NCBI RefSeq assembly: GCF_023898315.1
Contig: NC_064622.1
Location: 352,823,234 to 352,887,233 of the forward strand
Origin: Schistocerca nitens
Lineage: Eukaryota > Arthropoda > Insecta > Orthoptera > Acrididae
Direction of reading: 5' to 3'
Length of the DNA: 64,000 nucleotides
Both the position numbers and the translations under genes were made by a program. A model generated the notes under the pieces. That model made no database searches and was not told where the DNA came from. It saw only the letters and a program-made list of their open reading frames with translations. Positions 11,156 to 24,334 of this stretch are shown piece by piece. The stretch's first letter is position 1. Each line of letters opens with the position of its first letter.

Positions 11156-12450
11156 TCATCGTATGTGTGCATTAACTGTATTTGAATCACTTATTTGTAA
11201 AAGGACATAAGGTATAAAAGTAATGTTTTGGGTAATGAGAAAAAAACTTAGTAAATCTTTTCCGTTCTTAGAGAGCCACACTTTACATTCTTTAGATGAT
11301 TTTTCCATATATGTAGGCTGGTTTAAAGGTAAGGTTTCGTACCTGAACAATGCTGTACATTTGCAAAGTACCGAGAAGAACTGCTTATGGACCACTGGAG
11401 GAGAGGTCTATGAAAGTCTTTATTCTCATCTTGTATGTTTTTCATGGTTTTAGGTAAGTCCATAATTTTATCATGATTGATAGGCAGTTCTTCGTCATAA
11501 TACGCTCCTACATTTGAAATTACACATGAGACATTCATATGAAACTTGTGCCTTACTACAAAAGTGTGCTTTGTTAAACAGCTATTGGTTGTGAAGCAGT
11601 AACTATGGCTTTAGTAGGTTCTCTGTACTCATACTGCATGAAACTAGCGATGGTCAAACCTTGTTTTTTTTGGGGGGGGGGGGGGGGCGTGTCGTGAGAC
11701 GGCACTCTATTAAGATTCTTGTGATAAGGACGATCGGTTGTACAATTTCGGCCGCAATGTTTTGAAAGTTCCTATAGCCTCCGACGTAACCACGTGTACA
11801 TTAAATTTACCAGTAATTCCAGCAGAACAGATGATTTCACTATATTCTAACAGTAGATAATATCTACCTCTATTCCTGGGTATTTGCTTTACAAGACCAA
11901 AATCACAGTCACACGGTAAGAATGACTGACCAGGGATTAGAAAGTGATAAATAATTTTGTCAAGTTCTCCACTGTCTACGTGGTCTAGTAAGAATCATTT
12001 CATGCATTGGTTCTCGTTTTTCCCACCACAGGGCCCACTAAAAACATAAAATTTTCTAATCTTTGGAGAAGCATTCTCATTCAAATATCTGAAAAGGAAT
12101 GAACATTTTTCATTTGTGCCTTACTTCCCTTGGCCTTCATGGTAATGTAAATGGGAAAAAGATATCTGCCCTTAATAATACATCTCTTGAATAGGAATGT
12201 ATGGCAAGGATATCTTGTGACGAGACACAAAATGCTGTCATTGTTTTTAGATAGCTGTTCAATCTCTCACGCACTACTGTAAAACATTTTAGCTTTACTT
12301 GCACGTGCTGCTAATTCAGCAGCTGCCATATGTTTCGCTGTTTCTGTTAACGTAGGTCTCTGTAATTTAACTTTGAGCTGTTCAGTACGGCTAGAAAAAG
12401 GAATAAAAGTGAGACAGTGTTGATACTTTCATCCTTCTTTACCTCCTCTG
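11156..12450 (-). pseudogene. decayed DUF7869-family protein, copy 2
   Basis: On the minus strand, about 12390-12270 reads an Ala/Lys-rich helix (TETAKHMAAAELAARASKAK). About 12120-12000 reads GTNEKCSFLFRYLNEN, then FYVFSGPCGGKNENQCM, the family's RGSNEI...SD-C-GGQN-N core. Next come a HFLIPGQSFLPCDCDFG segment (the family's H-FLVPGHSF-P-DRDFG motif) and RNRGRYYLLLEYSEIICSAG. A 71-codon frame, 11538-11323, with DEELPINHDKIMDLPK matches the C-terminal region. Stops interrupt the core. AG-ending pyrimidine tracts precede two segments, which might be old splice acceptors, so an intron-bearing host gene copy is possible. Function unknown. It is a different piece of the family from copy 1, so the two are not a simple recent duplication. 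Confidence 0.65.
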
Positions 12451-12787
12451 CATTACTGCAGATGACGTGTCACTGAGCACATTTGTACTGTGCATGCAGT
12501 ACACGTGAGGTGCCTAGTTGTTTCCACTGCCCTGTGTGGAATACATAAGTTCTTGTACACTTCACTAACCTGCTGTCTTCAGGATGATGATGTCCCCAGC
12601 GCAGAAAACAGCACGCAGGTCGTGGATTCTTTTTCTTGAGGCTGAAATTAACTTCGCAAGGAACTGCTGCTACGAATAAACTGTAACTCATTTGGGATGC
12701 CACTCGCGTTTTTATTGATATAGACATGATAAACTATTCTTGATCACAACGTATTGAACATATCTTTCCACAGTCATTATATCTGGC

Positions 12788-13210
12788 TAAAATAACATGA
12801 AATACAAAAAAAAAATGGTTCAAATGGCTCTGAGCACTATGGGACTCAACTGCTGAGGTCATTAGTCCCCTAGAACTTAGAACTAGTTAAACCTAACTAA
12901 CCTAAGGACATCACAAACATCCATGCCCGAGGCAGGATTCGAACCTGCGACCGTAGCGGTCTTGCGTTTCCAGACTGCAGCGCCTTTAACCGCACGGCCA
13001 CTTCGGCCGGCACATGAAATACATCCTGCCATAGACAACATGTCTGTCTACTGGAACCGTCAGAAGTGGAGAATAAAATTACGTGTATCAAATACTGCTA
13101 TTACAGACAACATGTCTGTACCTAGCGACGGTCGGAACTGTAGTAAATAAAATTGCATGAAACAAATACTGCTATAACAGACAACATGTCTGTCTACTGG
13201 AACGGTCAGA
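12788..13210. repeat. about 73-bp tandem repeat around an AGACAACATGTCT motif
   Basis: Three copies of AGACAACATGTCTGT start at 13033, 13105 and 13179 (spacing 72 and 74 bp). Similar flanks in each unit include AATAAAATTxCxTG and AAATACTGCTAT. The end of a preceding unit (AACATGAAATAC, 12794-12805) lies on the far side of a SINE, so the SINE entered an existing array. The core AGACA-ACA-TGTCT is itself palindromic. Confidence 0.75.
12806..13011 (-). mobile_element. tRNA-headed SINE, copy 3
   Basis: Minus-strand copy with an A-rich end at 12806-12825 (the SINE's 3' tail) and a B-box complement near 12940. The target duplication ACATGAAATAC is at 12795-12805 and 13012-13022. It is inserted in the 73-bp tandem array. 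Confidence 0.92.
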
Positions 13211-13439
13211 ACTGGAGAGCCGGACTGCCCGAGACACTTCGCGCATCAAGCCAGCAAGGCGTGACCCGAACGCCACCGAAGTGCATCGGCAGTGATATCG
13301 TCAATCTTTTGTTTTAGTAATACTTTGATTTTAATAATTTTGAAATGACTGATTGATAGCTGGCTGTTGAGAGATGTTTATTTAAAAAATGAAGTAATTT
13401 GGATGACAGGTTTAATTAATAATAGCAACTAAAGTTTAA

Positions 13440-16400
13440 CGTTTTGGCGCCCTACCGCCGAACACAGCAGCCAATCACAGAGCAGCAGCATCATGAAGGC
13501 GGTCTTTCTCACGGGAATGGTACCGAATCTAACATCTGTCACCGGTACCTCATCTCACATTGCGTCATATATATGCTTCTTGCATCTCCACTGCCCTGGG
13601 AATAGCTTTCTGGAGCCTAATATGATGGGTGAATAAGCCAGAAATATTACACATCCCCTTCGTTCGGAGATTTCCAAAAATTGGGGTGTTCTCGAAGACA
13701 ACACTCAATTTTGGAAATATATGAAAAAATAGAACCAAATTTTGATAAAACTGTGAACCAATAGGTAATCTCTCAAGAGCCAAGCTATGCACTGTCCCTA
13801 CTTTTAAAAAATCAACTTGTATACAATAAGCTTGCTTTAACCAATCTGCCCTAAAATCATTATTAAAATTCCAAAATTTGAGAAGAAGGAACTGATGTGA
13901 TGCCTGCCATAAATTCCAAAACAGTAACACTGTACACCATTAATATTGTCAACATAAAGTTACATCTTCAGCTCCTAACACAATAATGTCAAGAATAAGT
14001 AAACATTTTACAAATAGTATTTCATCATGTAATTACACAAAACATGTGAGAAATAAACGAATTTTCAAAGTAAATCACATAGTTATCTGAAATACAAGAA
14101 AAAATCAGCTTATAGCTGTCTTTTAAATTTACCCAAAAAGATTATGAAGTTATCTAAAAAACATTAACAGCACACAAATGTTCACATTATTATTGGCTCA
14201 TTGCCGTCCATTGAAACCCAAAAGAAATTACAGCATTACATAAATTGTATTAAAATAGAGACACCTTCTCGGTTCATTGCTGTCTTTTTCAAAATCACTA
14301 TTCACACTTTCGAAAATAAATGACTGAAAATCACTCTTTTACGTACACTTTCACTATTACAGGAACAAATGCATGTGAGTCACAACAGCAACAGGGCCTT
14401 CCGTTGTCCATTAAGTGGTCGTGCAGTGCATAGTTCATCTCAACTGGTGCTGGGTTTGACAAGTGACTGTCCATTCTCAGTCTCCAACTCCAGCATACAG
14501 GACCGGTACATTTCATGCAACAATACAAAATGCCTTACATTAGATGTCTAATAAAACTTAACTAATCCCTGAAATAAACTTTTGATTATACAATACAATG
14601 AATATGTACATGAATAGACCTAAAAAGTAAACTCCATTCTGTTTGAATGCAGTACCACTGTTTATAAACAGTGGCTGCTATCATATGGCTAGGGCGTTGC
14701 CCGCAGCGTATGATGGGTCGATGTCCATTCACAACATGTGACGTCCTGTACTAGTGCCGTGACCCCTTCATACAGACGCTAGCTGTTGCCGTACACTTTA
14801 ACATTGACAGACAGCTTTGCGCCGTATAACTGTTTCATTACGCAGACTTATATGACTGCACCTCCAGCTCATTCTCATATGTTATTTCTACATTTTTCAA
14901 TATAGTATCATTTTAGATATTACGTAAACAGTTTTCTTAATCGTTAATAGGCACACAGTTGCGATTCACAGATATTGAGAGAACACTTCAGAATAAATCT
15001 CTTAATGAAAATTTTGGCTGTCAGAAACTTTGCTCACTCAACAGTAAAAGTTACCATACCTTTCTCTTCTCGTGTAAGCGTTGTTACTATTTCTATAACC
15101 AGTGGAACTGTGCTAATGTGTTCATATGTGTACACTTCTGTAATCATTCCTGTGTCAAAAGTCGTAGGTAAGTATTATGTGACTTCATGCAGGGGCTGTC
15201 TGAACTATTCATTGCTAGCATTGTAGTTTTTATACTTCTTATTATAAACCAGTGAGCTATTCTCCATATCTTATATAATGTGGCCTTATCTTTAAATCGT
15301 AATTGTATTGTGTCTGTTTCCCTCGAGATGTTCGTGCTGATGTTGTGTCTTACTCATGTCAATAACAATACGTCTATTCTCTCGTACTTCATAACCAGTT
15401 GGTGGAACCACTTCGCCAGTAAACACCTCCTTAATAATTGGCCGACTCACACGTCACCTTGTACCTCTACTTCCTCATATTTCATAAATAATGGGCAGAC
15501 TTACACGTCGCAAAATAATTCTCATCTCCTCTCTTCTTCATTTACAGTTGACCGACTTACCTGTCGCCTAATAATATTTCTCCACAACATAAACCTCTTT
15601 GGCAGGACCATCCCTTGCCTATAAATACTCTCGTGCCTCAGTGGAAATTGCGTCGCTGGCAATTCATACTTAAGAATATAATATATTTATGTCCACAAAA
15701 CTTAACACAACTTTTGCACTAATAATCTCCTGACATCGTTTTCTGCCACAAAATCTCATTCTTTCGTCATTTTCACTTACCTCGTTTAGCTTCGTCCTCT
15801 TCTTCAGCAACTGCTAGCTTAGGTCTGTAATAAGAGCCTATATTTCACTTATTTGCTACTTTTTCCAGATTTTTCAAACATAATGCGTGATGTGTAGTAC
15901 TTACTAGTTCTTAAAATTCAAAAATAAATCGATCCACTGTATACTTTGTGATAGATGTAATGTCATTAAAAGCTTATACTGATGTTTCTTAAGGCAATGT
16001 AATACTGTGTTCTCTAGCTTGTGTATCTGTGATGCTATACTTTGGTGTTATAAAACTCGCTGTTCACATATTTCCCGTCAATTCCGGTTTTTCGCTCGTG
16101 CAATGCAGATGTTTATACTGCTGGGTTACTATGCTGTCACTAATTATGTTTGTTGTCACAAATCGGGTAAAAAATTGTCATAGTCGTGGATAGAGAAGAA
16201 TGTAAAGAAGACAGAATATAACTCAGAATGAAAGAAGAGGAAGAGCGAACAGCATGAAAGGAAATGAAGTAATGCTGCAATTAACTCGGGTACCTGGTAG
16301 TCGTCATCTACCTAGCAATGCAAAGAACGCTATTGCCCCCTGAGGATTACTAATGTTCATAGTATTTTTTGATGTCTACGATATTGTAGAGTCCTTTGCT

Positions 16401-19400
16401 TACTCCCGTTTTTATGTTAACTACTTCCACAGCATTGGGGTGTGGTATCCTAATTATTTTGTATGGCCCATCATACAATTCACGAAACTTCTTAATTTCT
16501 GAATTTATCTTAGAAGACCTGTTTCTTGCCTTGAGCAATACCAATTCGTCAATTTGATACTTCCTTCTCTTAACCTGCTTGTTGTATTTACTCTTTTATC
16601 AGCTTTCTCTTTAATCCTGCTTAAAGCTAAGTCCCTTTTTTCATTAATTGGGAAATCATCTCTCGGTGGAAAACTTACCTGTTGTTCAATAATACTGGGT
16701 ACTTTTTCACCTGTCAATAGTTCTTGTGGAGGTATTTCTATGGTAGAGTAAGGCAACTCATTTATAACTCTCTCGAACTTTTCCACATAATCTACTCACA
16801 TGTGATGCTTTTTAGAACAGTATGCCCTAAACAGTCTGTTTATTTCCCGCATCATCCGCTCACTCATATTTGACTGGGGATGGTATTTGGATATGTAAAT
16901 AGGCTTCATGTCGAGATCACGCAACATATTTTTCCAACACTCTGATGTAAATTGTGAGCCATTATCACTAATTATCCTCTCTGGTTTTCCCACCTTTATT
17001 ACATAATCGTTCCTGATTTTGTCTAACTTACCTGTTGCTCTTCTTAGTGCATACAGTCTTACGTGTTTTGACAACATATCCAACACAACAAATATTTATA
17101 ACCTCCTTTTGAGGTGAGGAGGGGACCATACAGATCGACACATATTTTTTCTAACACCTTGGTAGGGATCATACTATGCATCTCTGCTTTGTTACTAGAA
17201 TTTGGTGCTTTAGTTTTCTGACACACACTGCAGGATCTAAGAATTTTGTACACCCTTTTCTCTAAGTTATTAAAGTAACAACTCTCCTTCATTTTGTCAG
17301 CACATTTCGTAGCGCCAAAATGAGCATACGTAAAATGCATAAACCAAACAAGCCTCTCAATCTCATGCTCTGGCCAATAGATTTTCCACTGTTGTTTCTG
17401 TGGATCAGCCCTATACTATAATATTCCCTTGTGTATGGTATAGCATTTCCTCACTTTGTCACTAGTTTTCCTACTCCATTCAGCTTTGATCATTTTTATT
17501 ATGTCATCTCTATTCTGTTCCCTTCTCAAATTTTTCAGTATATCCTTTATTTTTTCTTCATGCTTTACTTTGGTTAGGTACAGTATGGAAACCTCTTTCT
17601 GCCCTGAATCATTGAAACTGCATTATCCATACCCAATGGCAATCTGGATAATGCATCCGCTACAATGTTATTTTCCCCAGTTAGGTATTCTATTGAGAAA
17701 TCATACTCTTGCAGCGCTAAAGCCCATCGTGTTAGCCGGTTATGACTTAGCCTACAGTCCATCAGAAATGACAATGCCTTATGGTCTGTGAACACTTTAA
17801 CCTTCCTTCCCAAGACATAATATCTGAATTTCTTAAATGCCCATACCACAGCGTGCGCCTCTTTTCCGTTACAGAATACCTTCTTTCCCATTTATTCAGT
17901 ACACGACTAGCAAATCCAATAGACCTTCTTTCTATTGTGTCCCCGTTTTCTACAAATTGACAAAGATGAGCCCCGAGTCCATATTCTGAGCTGTCACTGA
18001 AAATACAAAAGGGAAAATTTAATTCAGGATGTGACAAAACAATAGCATTACATAACTCATCTTTGATAGCTTGAAATTCTTGCTCACACTCCTTTGTCCA
18101 AATCCATGTGGCATTTTTCTTAGTTAATTCTAGCGGAGCCTTCGCATTAAGTGCTTGATTCTTCGCAAATTTGCGATAGAATCCGGTGAGACCGAAAAAG
18201 GCTTTCATTTGCTTCTTGTTCTTTGGTCTTGGAAAATTTCTGATGGCTTATTTTTTCTGGGTCTGGTTTGATGCCTTCAGCAGATATTACATGCCCTAAA
18301 AATTTGATCTCCCTCTTTCCGAATTCGGACTTATCCAGGTTTGCACTTATATTGTTCCTCTCAAATTTCGATAGAACCTGTTTTAAAATGTCATTGTGTT
18401 CCTTCCAACTTTTTGCAGCAATCAAAATTTCATCAATGTACACTGTAATTTTGTCCAACAACTGCTCACCAAGAACGTTGTCTAACACACATATAAAAGC
18501 AGAAGTGGATATCTTCAAACCAAAAGGTAACACTCTAAATTGGTAGCTTCGTCCACCATAAACAAATGCAGTATATTTTCTACAATCCTCCACTAGAGGC
18601 ACCTGCCAAAAGCAGGTGGGCAAGTCAATGCTTGTTAATATCTTGACGACATAAAACTTCTGTACAAGGTCCTCTAGTACCTCAGGCCTATCCATCTGTG
18701 GTAAAATAACTTTATTTAGTGCTCTGAAATCTAATGTTATCAGCACCAATTTATCTTTCTTGGGGACAATGACGAGAGGGCTACAATAGTTACTTTAAGA
18801 GCGCTCAATAATCTTCCACTCTAACATTTTCTTCATTTCTTTATCTACTGCTTCCCTTTTTGCAAGTGGAATGGAATAAGGCTTAAATCTAAACAGATCA
18901 TGCGGCGTCACCTTGAAACCATATTCGTAATCCTTCATGCACCCAGGTTTCTTTGAAAAGGCTTTTCTATGCTGCAACAATACATCTTCCAGCTCATTTG
19001 CCTCCATTTCATTTAACCCTTCAATATTTGCGACCCTTTCGCGGATTCTGACCTCAATATCTACCTCGTCATTTGATGTTACTCCCACAAACAAACATAT
19101 GCTCTCTTCTGGTTCTATATTCCAATACATCTGTTCCCTTATAATTTGCAGTCTAGCAACATTAGTTACTTTGTGTGGCCTTATTTCCCTGGAACTTAAA
19201 TTCTTGTTCCTCCTCTCCTTTTTTTTTCCTCATCACACCTTTTGCAAAATCTAGTATTACTCTATTAGCAATTAACCAATCTGTTCCCAAAATTAAATTG
19301 ACACAGAGCCCGGGAACAACCATTGCACTCACCGAAAACTTCCCGCCTTGCATGGTAAACCCTAATAAAATTTGCTTCTTTATAACTTTACTTCTAGACC

Positions 19401-22171
19401 CACACGCTGTAACTACTTTGACCCCTTGAACTGATAACTCTGGGACATCAGTATTTTTCTTTATCCTTTCATACAAATTACTTGAGGCAGCACTTTTCTC
19501 ACTAACAGAATCTAAAATTGCAACTGTTTTCATGCCCTGAATTTCGAATTTCTATGGCTAGTTGGTAAACCTCCTTTATTTCCTGCCTATCTTCGTCCAT
19601 GAGTGCATTTTTTATCTCATCCCTTTCGTCATAGCCCAAGAACCTTACTAGTGGTCCGTTACATTCAGCCGTTCGCGACTGGGTCAGGTCCGAACCACCC
19701 ACTAGTTTTCCGGCTCCTTCTCATTCCTGTCTCTTTCAGGAGCATGATCCCTTCCATTGTTATGATATTCTCTATTTCTACCATAATATCCTCCTCTGTT
19801 CATACCTCTCTGAAAATCACCTCTCCCTCTTCTTGAAGGACTGCGACTGTAACGAGGCGGCCTATTTTCCTCTCGGTCGCGACGCTCGTCGCTTCTGTTT
19901 GTGACCCTGCTTCGTCTTGACTCACGATCATTACGGCGGTCTGCACGCCACCTGTTCCTTCTCCAGCCTTCCTGCACTTGCTTGTTGCCTGACAATGCAT
20001 CTAACTGCTCGAGGACGTGCAGTAGGTTATTGACATCGCTTTTGTTTACATTGACTAACTTCTCTTGTACAGGTTCAGTTAAGTGTTGATTCTTTTCCCA
20101 ATAGTGTTGAAAAAACTCTTTGTACCTGTTACAACCACTACTAGCTGAACTCCTTCCCTCAAAAATTTCACTCCTGACGCTATTTTGTGTGCTAGTAGAG
20201 CAGTATTGATTTAAAAATGCTTGTACAAGTTCCTTGTATGTGGTACATGTGTTCATGACCCCGGTTCCCCATGATATTACGTCTCCCTGAAATCTACTTG
20301 CCACAGCTTTTATTTTTTGTTGTTCTGTTAGATTTTCAGGAAGTGTAACCTCGAACTGTTTAATAAAATCAACTGGATGTATGTTACCTCTACTACAGAA
20401 AGGATGGTAAACAATAGTGGGATTTCTTACATCACTAGCATGTACACACACTCTGTCCTTACTTTTGTCAGGAAATTGCTTAATTGCTTGCTCAAATTCC
20501 TTCAATTTATCTTGAATCGCATCTGTGGTACCTTTACAATGATCACCTATTTGTGAAACCTTACGACTAAGTACCTGCTCCTCATCTTTGATGTTTTCTA
20601 ACTCACTTAACTGCTGTTCATGTTTATCATTACAATCTTTAGCAGCCGTGCTTTGCTCGTTTATTACTTGGCTAAGATTACTATTTATTGTTTATATTAC
20701 ACAATCCTGAGCCCCCATATCATCATTCAGCTTTTTAATTTTACAATCAAACTTCTGATTTATCTCAAGCTTATATAATTCTAATTTCTTACCCCATTCT
20801 TTTGTTTCTCGATCTATTTTACTGGAACAAGCCTCAGTTTTAGCTTCAAGTTTTGATACCTTTTGTTCTAAAGCCTTAAAATTGCTATTGATTTGAGTCA
20901 TTACTGCATATGCTTTCCTGACATTACCTTTAGTTTCTCTTCACTAGGCTCTTGTCTCTTCTTTAGTGTCATTTTGCCCTTTATCTATTTTATCTATTTT
21001 TTCGTTAGTTTCTTTTAAAAGTAATAATAACATAGATAACGTATTTTGCTCCTTGCTGATTTCTACCTCCCCATTATCTACTGTTGGCAATGTTTCAGCT
21101 GAAGCAGTGCCATGACTTAATCTGTGTGACTCCACAGTTGGCTCATTTGCAATGTTGACGTCAGATTCAGTGTGTCTGACGTCATCATCCAAATCAACTA
21201 CGTCGTTGTGGTCAGGAGCGACAGTATCTACATTTTCAGTACGATCATTTAACACAGAATGAGCATTTTCCGAAGCATTTTCAATTTCATTATCTAAACT
21301 TTGCAAATTATCTGAATTATCTGATAGATCATCAACAATGTTATCCATTTGCAGGTTTTGTGGCTGATCTGAAGGATCATTGCCATCAATATCTACTTGT
21401 TCCCTTTCCCTACTTCTAAGAGGATATCTTTTTTCAATTTTGTCAGACACTTCACACTTAATATAATTTACAAATTTTAGCCAAATATGTTTAAAGGGAT
21501 CAGATTTAGACTTTGAAGTTACAGTATTATTCTACTGTCCGTTACAGAGATTAGCTATTTGGGCCAGAATAACACTTACTCTTCGATGCTATTCTGCGTG
21601 CTGCCGTCGAGAAGCTCCTTCTCTGCTCTGGCTGCTGAAGCTGGAATGTCGTACTGCTGTCCGGACTGTTGTAACACCCTGTTCAGCGGCTGCTACTGAT
21701 CTCGCCCGCTGCTGGCTGCCGATACTCGCACCTGACGCGGAGAACTGCGGCAGCTGGCTCTGCCTCCCCGCGCTGCGTTGCGTCACCTCGTAGCACGTCG
21801 AAATCTCGATGAAAATTAAACGTGATCCCATGGACCGCGCACAAGTATTTGATTTTCTGTCACTTGCACTTTAACACTTTCAGCATCTACTATACACGGA
21901 CGTTATGTTCTCGTGAATGAAAAAGCTTGTCTGTGGCACAAAAAATCGAAGTTCAACTTAAGTTCAAAAGAGTTCAAACACAGTTCAAAAATCATTTGAA
22001 ACAGTTCCTACACATTTCTATTGTCACGTAGTAGCAGAACAGTCATTGTAGGTGTTATGAATTTTTCCAAGAATTTTTCACAGTTCACAGTCCTCCCTAA
22101 TAATCAAGCCTCATATCTCCAATAGCTTCCTGGAGCCTAATATGATGGCTGAATAAGCCAGAAATATTACA
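13440..22171 (-). mobile_element. fossil Ty3/Gypsy-type LTR retrotransposon
   Basis: Minus-strand element with gag and pol modules in Ty3/Gypsy order. From right to left: an N-terminal and main gag region (about 21450-19702, with a basic Arg-rich end), an aspartic protease region (about 19533-19162), reverse transcriptase (about 19130-18150), RNase H (about 18208-17574) and integrase with a zinc-finger start and a chromodomain-like tail (about 17340-16350). About 50 bp are shared between its two ends (13600-13653 and 22119-22171), start TGTAATATT when read on the minus strand, and follow a purine-rich tract on the 3' side. These are read as LTR termini. The rest of the two LTRs do not match well by eye, so the left end is approximate. 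It is broken, with roughly half a dozen or more breaks, and looks old. No envelope gene was recognised in the 2.7 kb 3' of integrase. Confidence 0.8.
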
Positions 22172-24334
22172 TCAGAAACATCTAAATATATTCTTGTGGT
22201 TCACTAAGACACAAATCAGAGCAATCTTCAAATGGAATGAATACTTCACCTGTGAATCCTGAAAATTTTCCTTGGAAAGCGGATATATCTTTGTAATATC
22301 TAGAGCTGAATGAAGATATTTAATTTTCCATGAAGCATAATGACTGGTGCTTGCGAGAAATGAATGTATGTGCTCTTTAATTTGTTTCACAATTTATGTT
22401 TGGATTGTGCTCCTGTTTTCTTGTTGACCCCGTCTGACCGTTGGTGATTGTCTCACCAATGACAAAGTCTGTAATCTCCCCACCCTCTTTTCAGTCACAG
22501 TATCCAACTGAAGAAACGCATTTTTGGGCCCTTTCAGCATGTGGTCTCCGTTCATTACATGGCACATGAAAGATGAACTGTTTAGCTCATTTATGGAGAT
22601 AAGTCGGGTCACTTAATACATTACACAAATAAACGAAAAACCACCAGGCTTGTTTGTTCCATTCTAAGCATCAGACGTAGTTTCTTTCATTACCAAATAA
22701 TGTCTACAATCAAAGAAATGGTTTCCACCAATAACTCATTTTCTTCAAAAATTGACTTATGTCCTTTGACAAATAAGCGATTCATCCTCGGTTATATATA
22801 TTTGGTGTGTTACAAATAACTATTTACTGTATAGCAAAAGCCTTGTAAACATAAGCGTTAACGTGGAGGCCGTGGCATACGCTATAGTAAATACAGGTGG
22901 TTTGTTGTGACAACACTGCCACTGGGTCTCAACATTGTACATGGAAGCTAACATCACCGCGGGTTCTGTAAATTACCATCATCTGTGTTTTTTCCAAGAG
23001 CATTTATTTAAGTATTGTAGATTTATTCTTTTTAAAGTTCGCGCATTATCATTTGCTGCAGAATGTAACTAAAACAACTTAAAGTTTTCAGTACTGATTT
23101 AATTTAATAATTCTTTTTGGTTGGAGTTATTTTTAATAAAATTCATTCTGATCGAGATTATTACTTTTTGTTCACAGCGGAAGTGTTTTATTATAAAAGA
23201 AAATGTGAAATCATATCCACGATCTGAGATTTTAAATTTTGTAGGTAAATTTGTTTGAAGTATTATGGGTTTTATTAAAGTCCAGCACCATACCACTCCG
23301 CCATCTAGCTCTCAACCGCTTGAGCAACCAGTATCCCCTTTTAAGGGGTTGACTAATATTTCGGTCAGTGAGGTTATCAAAATGGAATAAATGTGAACAC
23401 CTATCAGTTGAAGCGCAGAAGGAGGGAATTACGTAATGGTCCAAAATGTGCTCTTATACTGCTGTCTAGGAAGCCAAAGATCAAAGTTAAATTACTGAAA
23501 GCTAGAGTTTAAAATCCGACCGACACCCGAGATGGGGAACGATCAAGAAAAACATCAACATCCTTGTGGAAGGGAACCATCATAGTATTTGCTTGAAATA
23601 ATTTACGGAAACCACAGAATACTAAAAGATGTCGTGGAAGTTCTCTGTTTCAGTTACAGCGCTGTATTGACGAGCTGTGCCTGGAACAGATTGGAGGTGA
23701 CCAAGAAACGTTCGTCTTGTAAAAGGGTGTGCTGGCGTCAGATATTGCTAGAGAGTTGGTGAATATTGTTTTTTTACTGAACATTTGTCCCAGTTTAAAA
23801 CCACCTTCAACCTCATAATAACTGACGGGACTTTAATAATGCAACGTTGAACCATTCTGGCGTTGCAGGAGCTATCAGCCAAGCAATATCTTTAAAATTC
23901 TAAGAAAGACAGATTCACTTTCTGAATGAGTTGTGCTATAACGTAGCAGCTGACCTGGGTAGTCAACTTGCTGATTAAATAGGATGAAATAAGTACCTAC
24001 ACTAGTATAAACGTAGACGTAAACACCACTCACTTTAAACTGACATCATTCCAGACCTCCCTCCCTCACTTCAGTCCGAGGACCGAGGAGGTATAGGATA
24101 TCGAAGGCGGCTTGTTCCACACCGAAGGCAGCGACGTTATGGAGGCGCTCTCTACACTAGTGACTGACCAATAACAGTTGAGAGGGACAGAGGAGTGGGG
24201 GTAAAGGAGGTGCCAGCTTCACGTATAATTCATTTGAGGTCAGATGACTTCTGGCAGGTCAGTGCATTCGTTCGCGCCTTTTGTTATGAGGCTGCTACAA
24301 CAGAAAGATGTTTGCAGAACTCTGCAGGTACGTA
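22172..24334. other. unassigned sequence between LTR element and Tc1-like remnant
   Basis: No host exon recognised. It contains one short dispersed repeat (listed separately, 22394-22612). The rest has only short open frames without recognisable domains. Confidence 0.4.
22394..22612 (-). repeat. short dispersed repeat, shared with 39425-39475
   Basis: The minus strand here and the plus strand at 39425-39475 share about 50 bp reading GACCACATGCTG...CCCAAAAATGCGTTTCTTC. Translated, both give DHML-x-x-PKNAFLQL-x-TV. Family not identified. It could be a fragment of an unclassified repeat with residual coding sequence. Confidence 0.45.
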
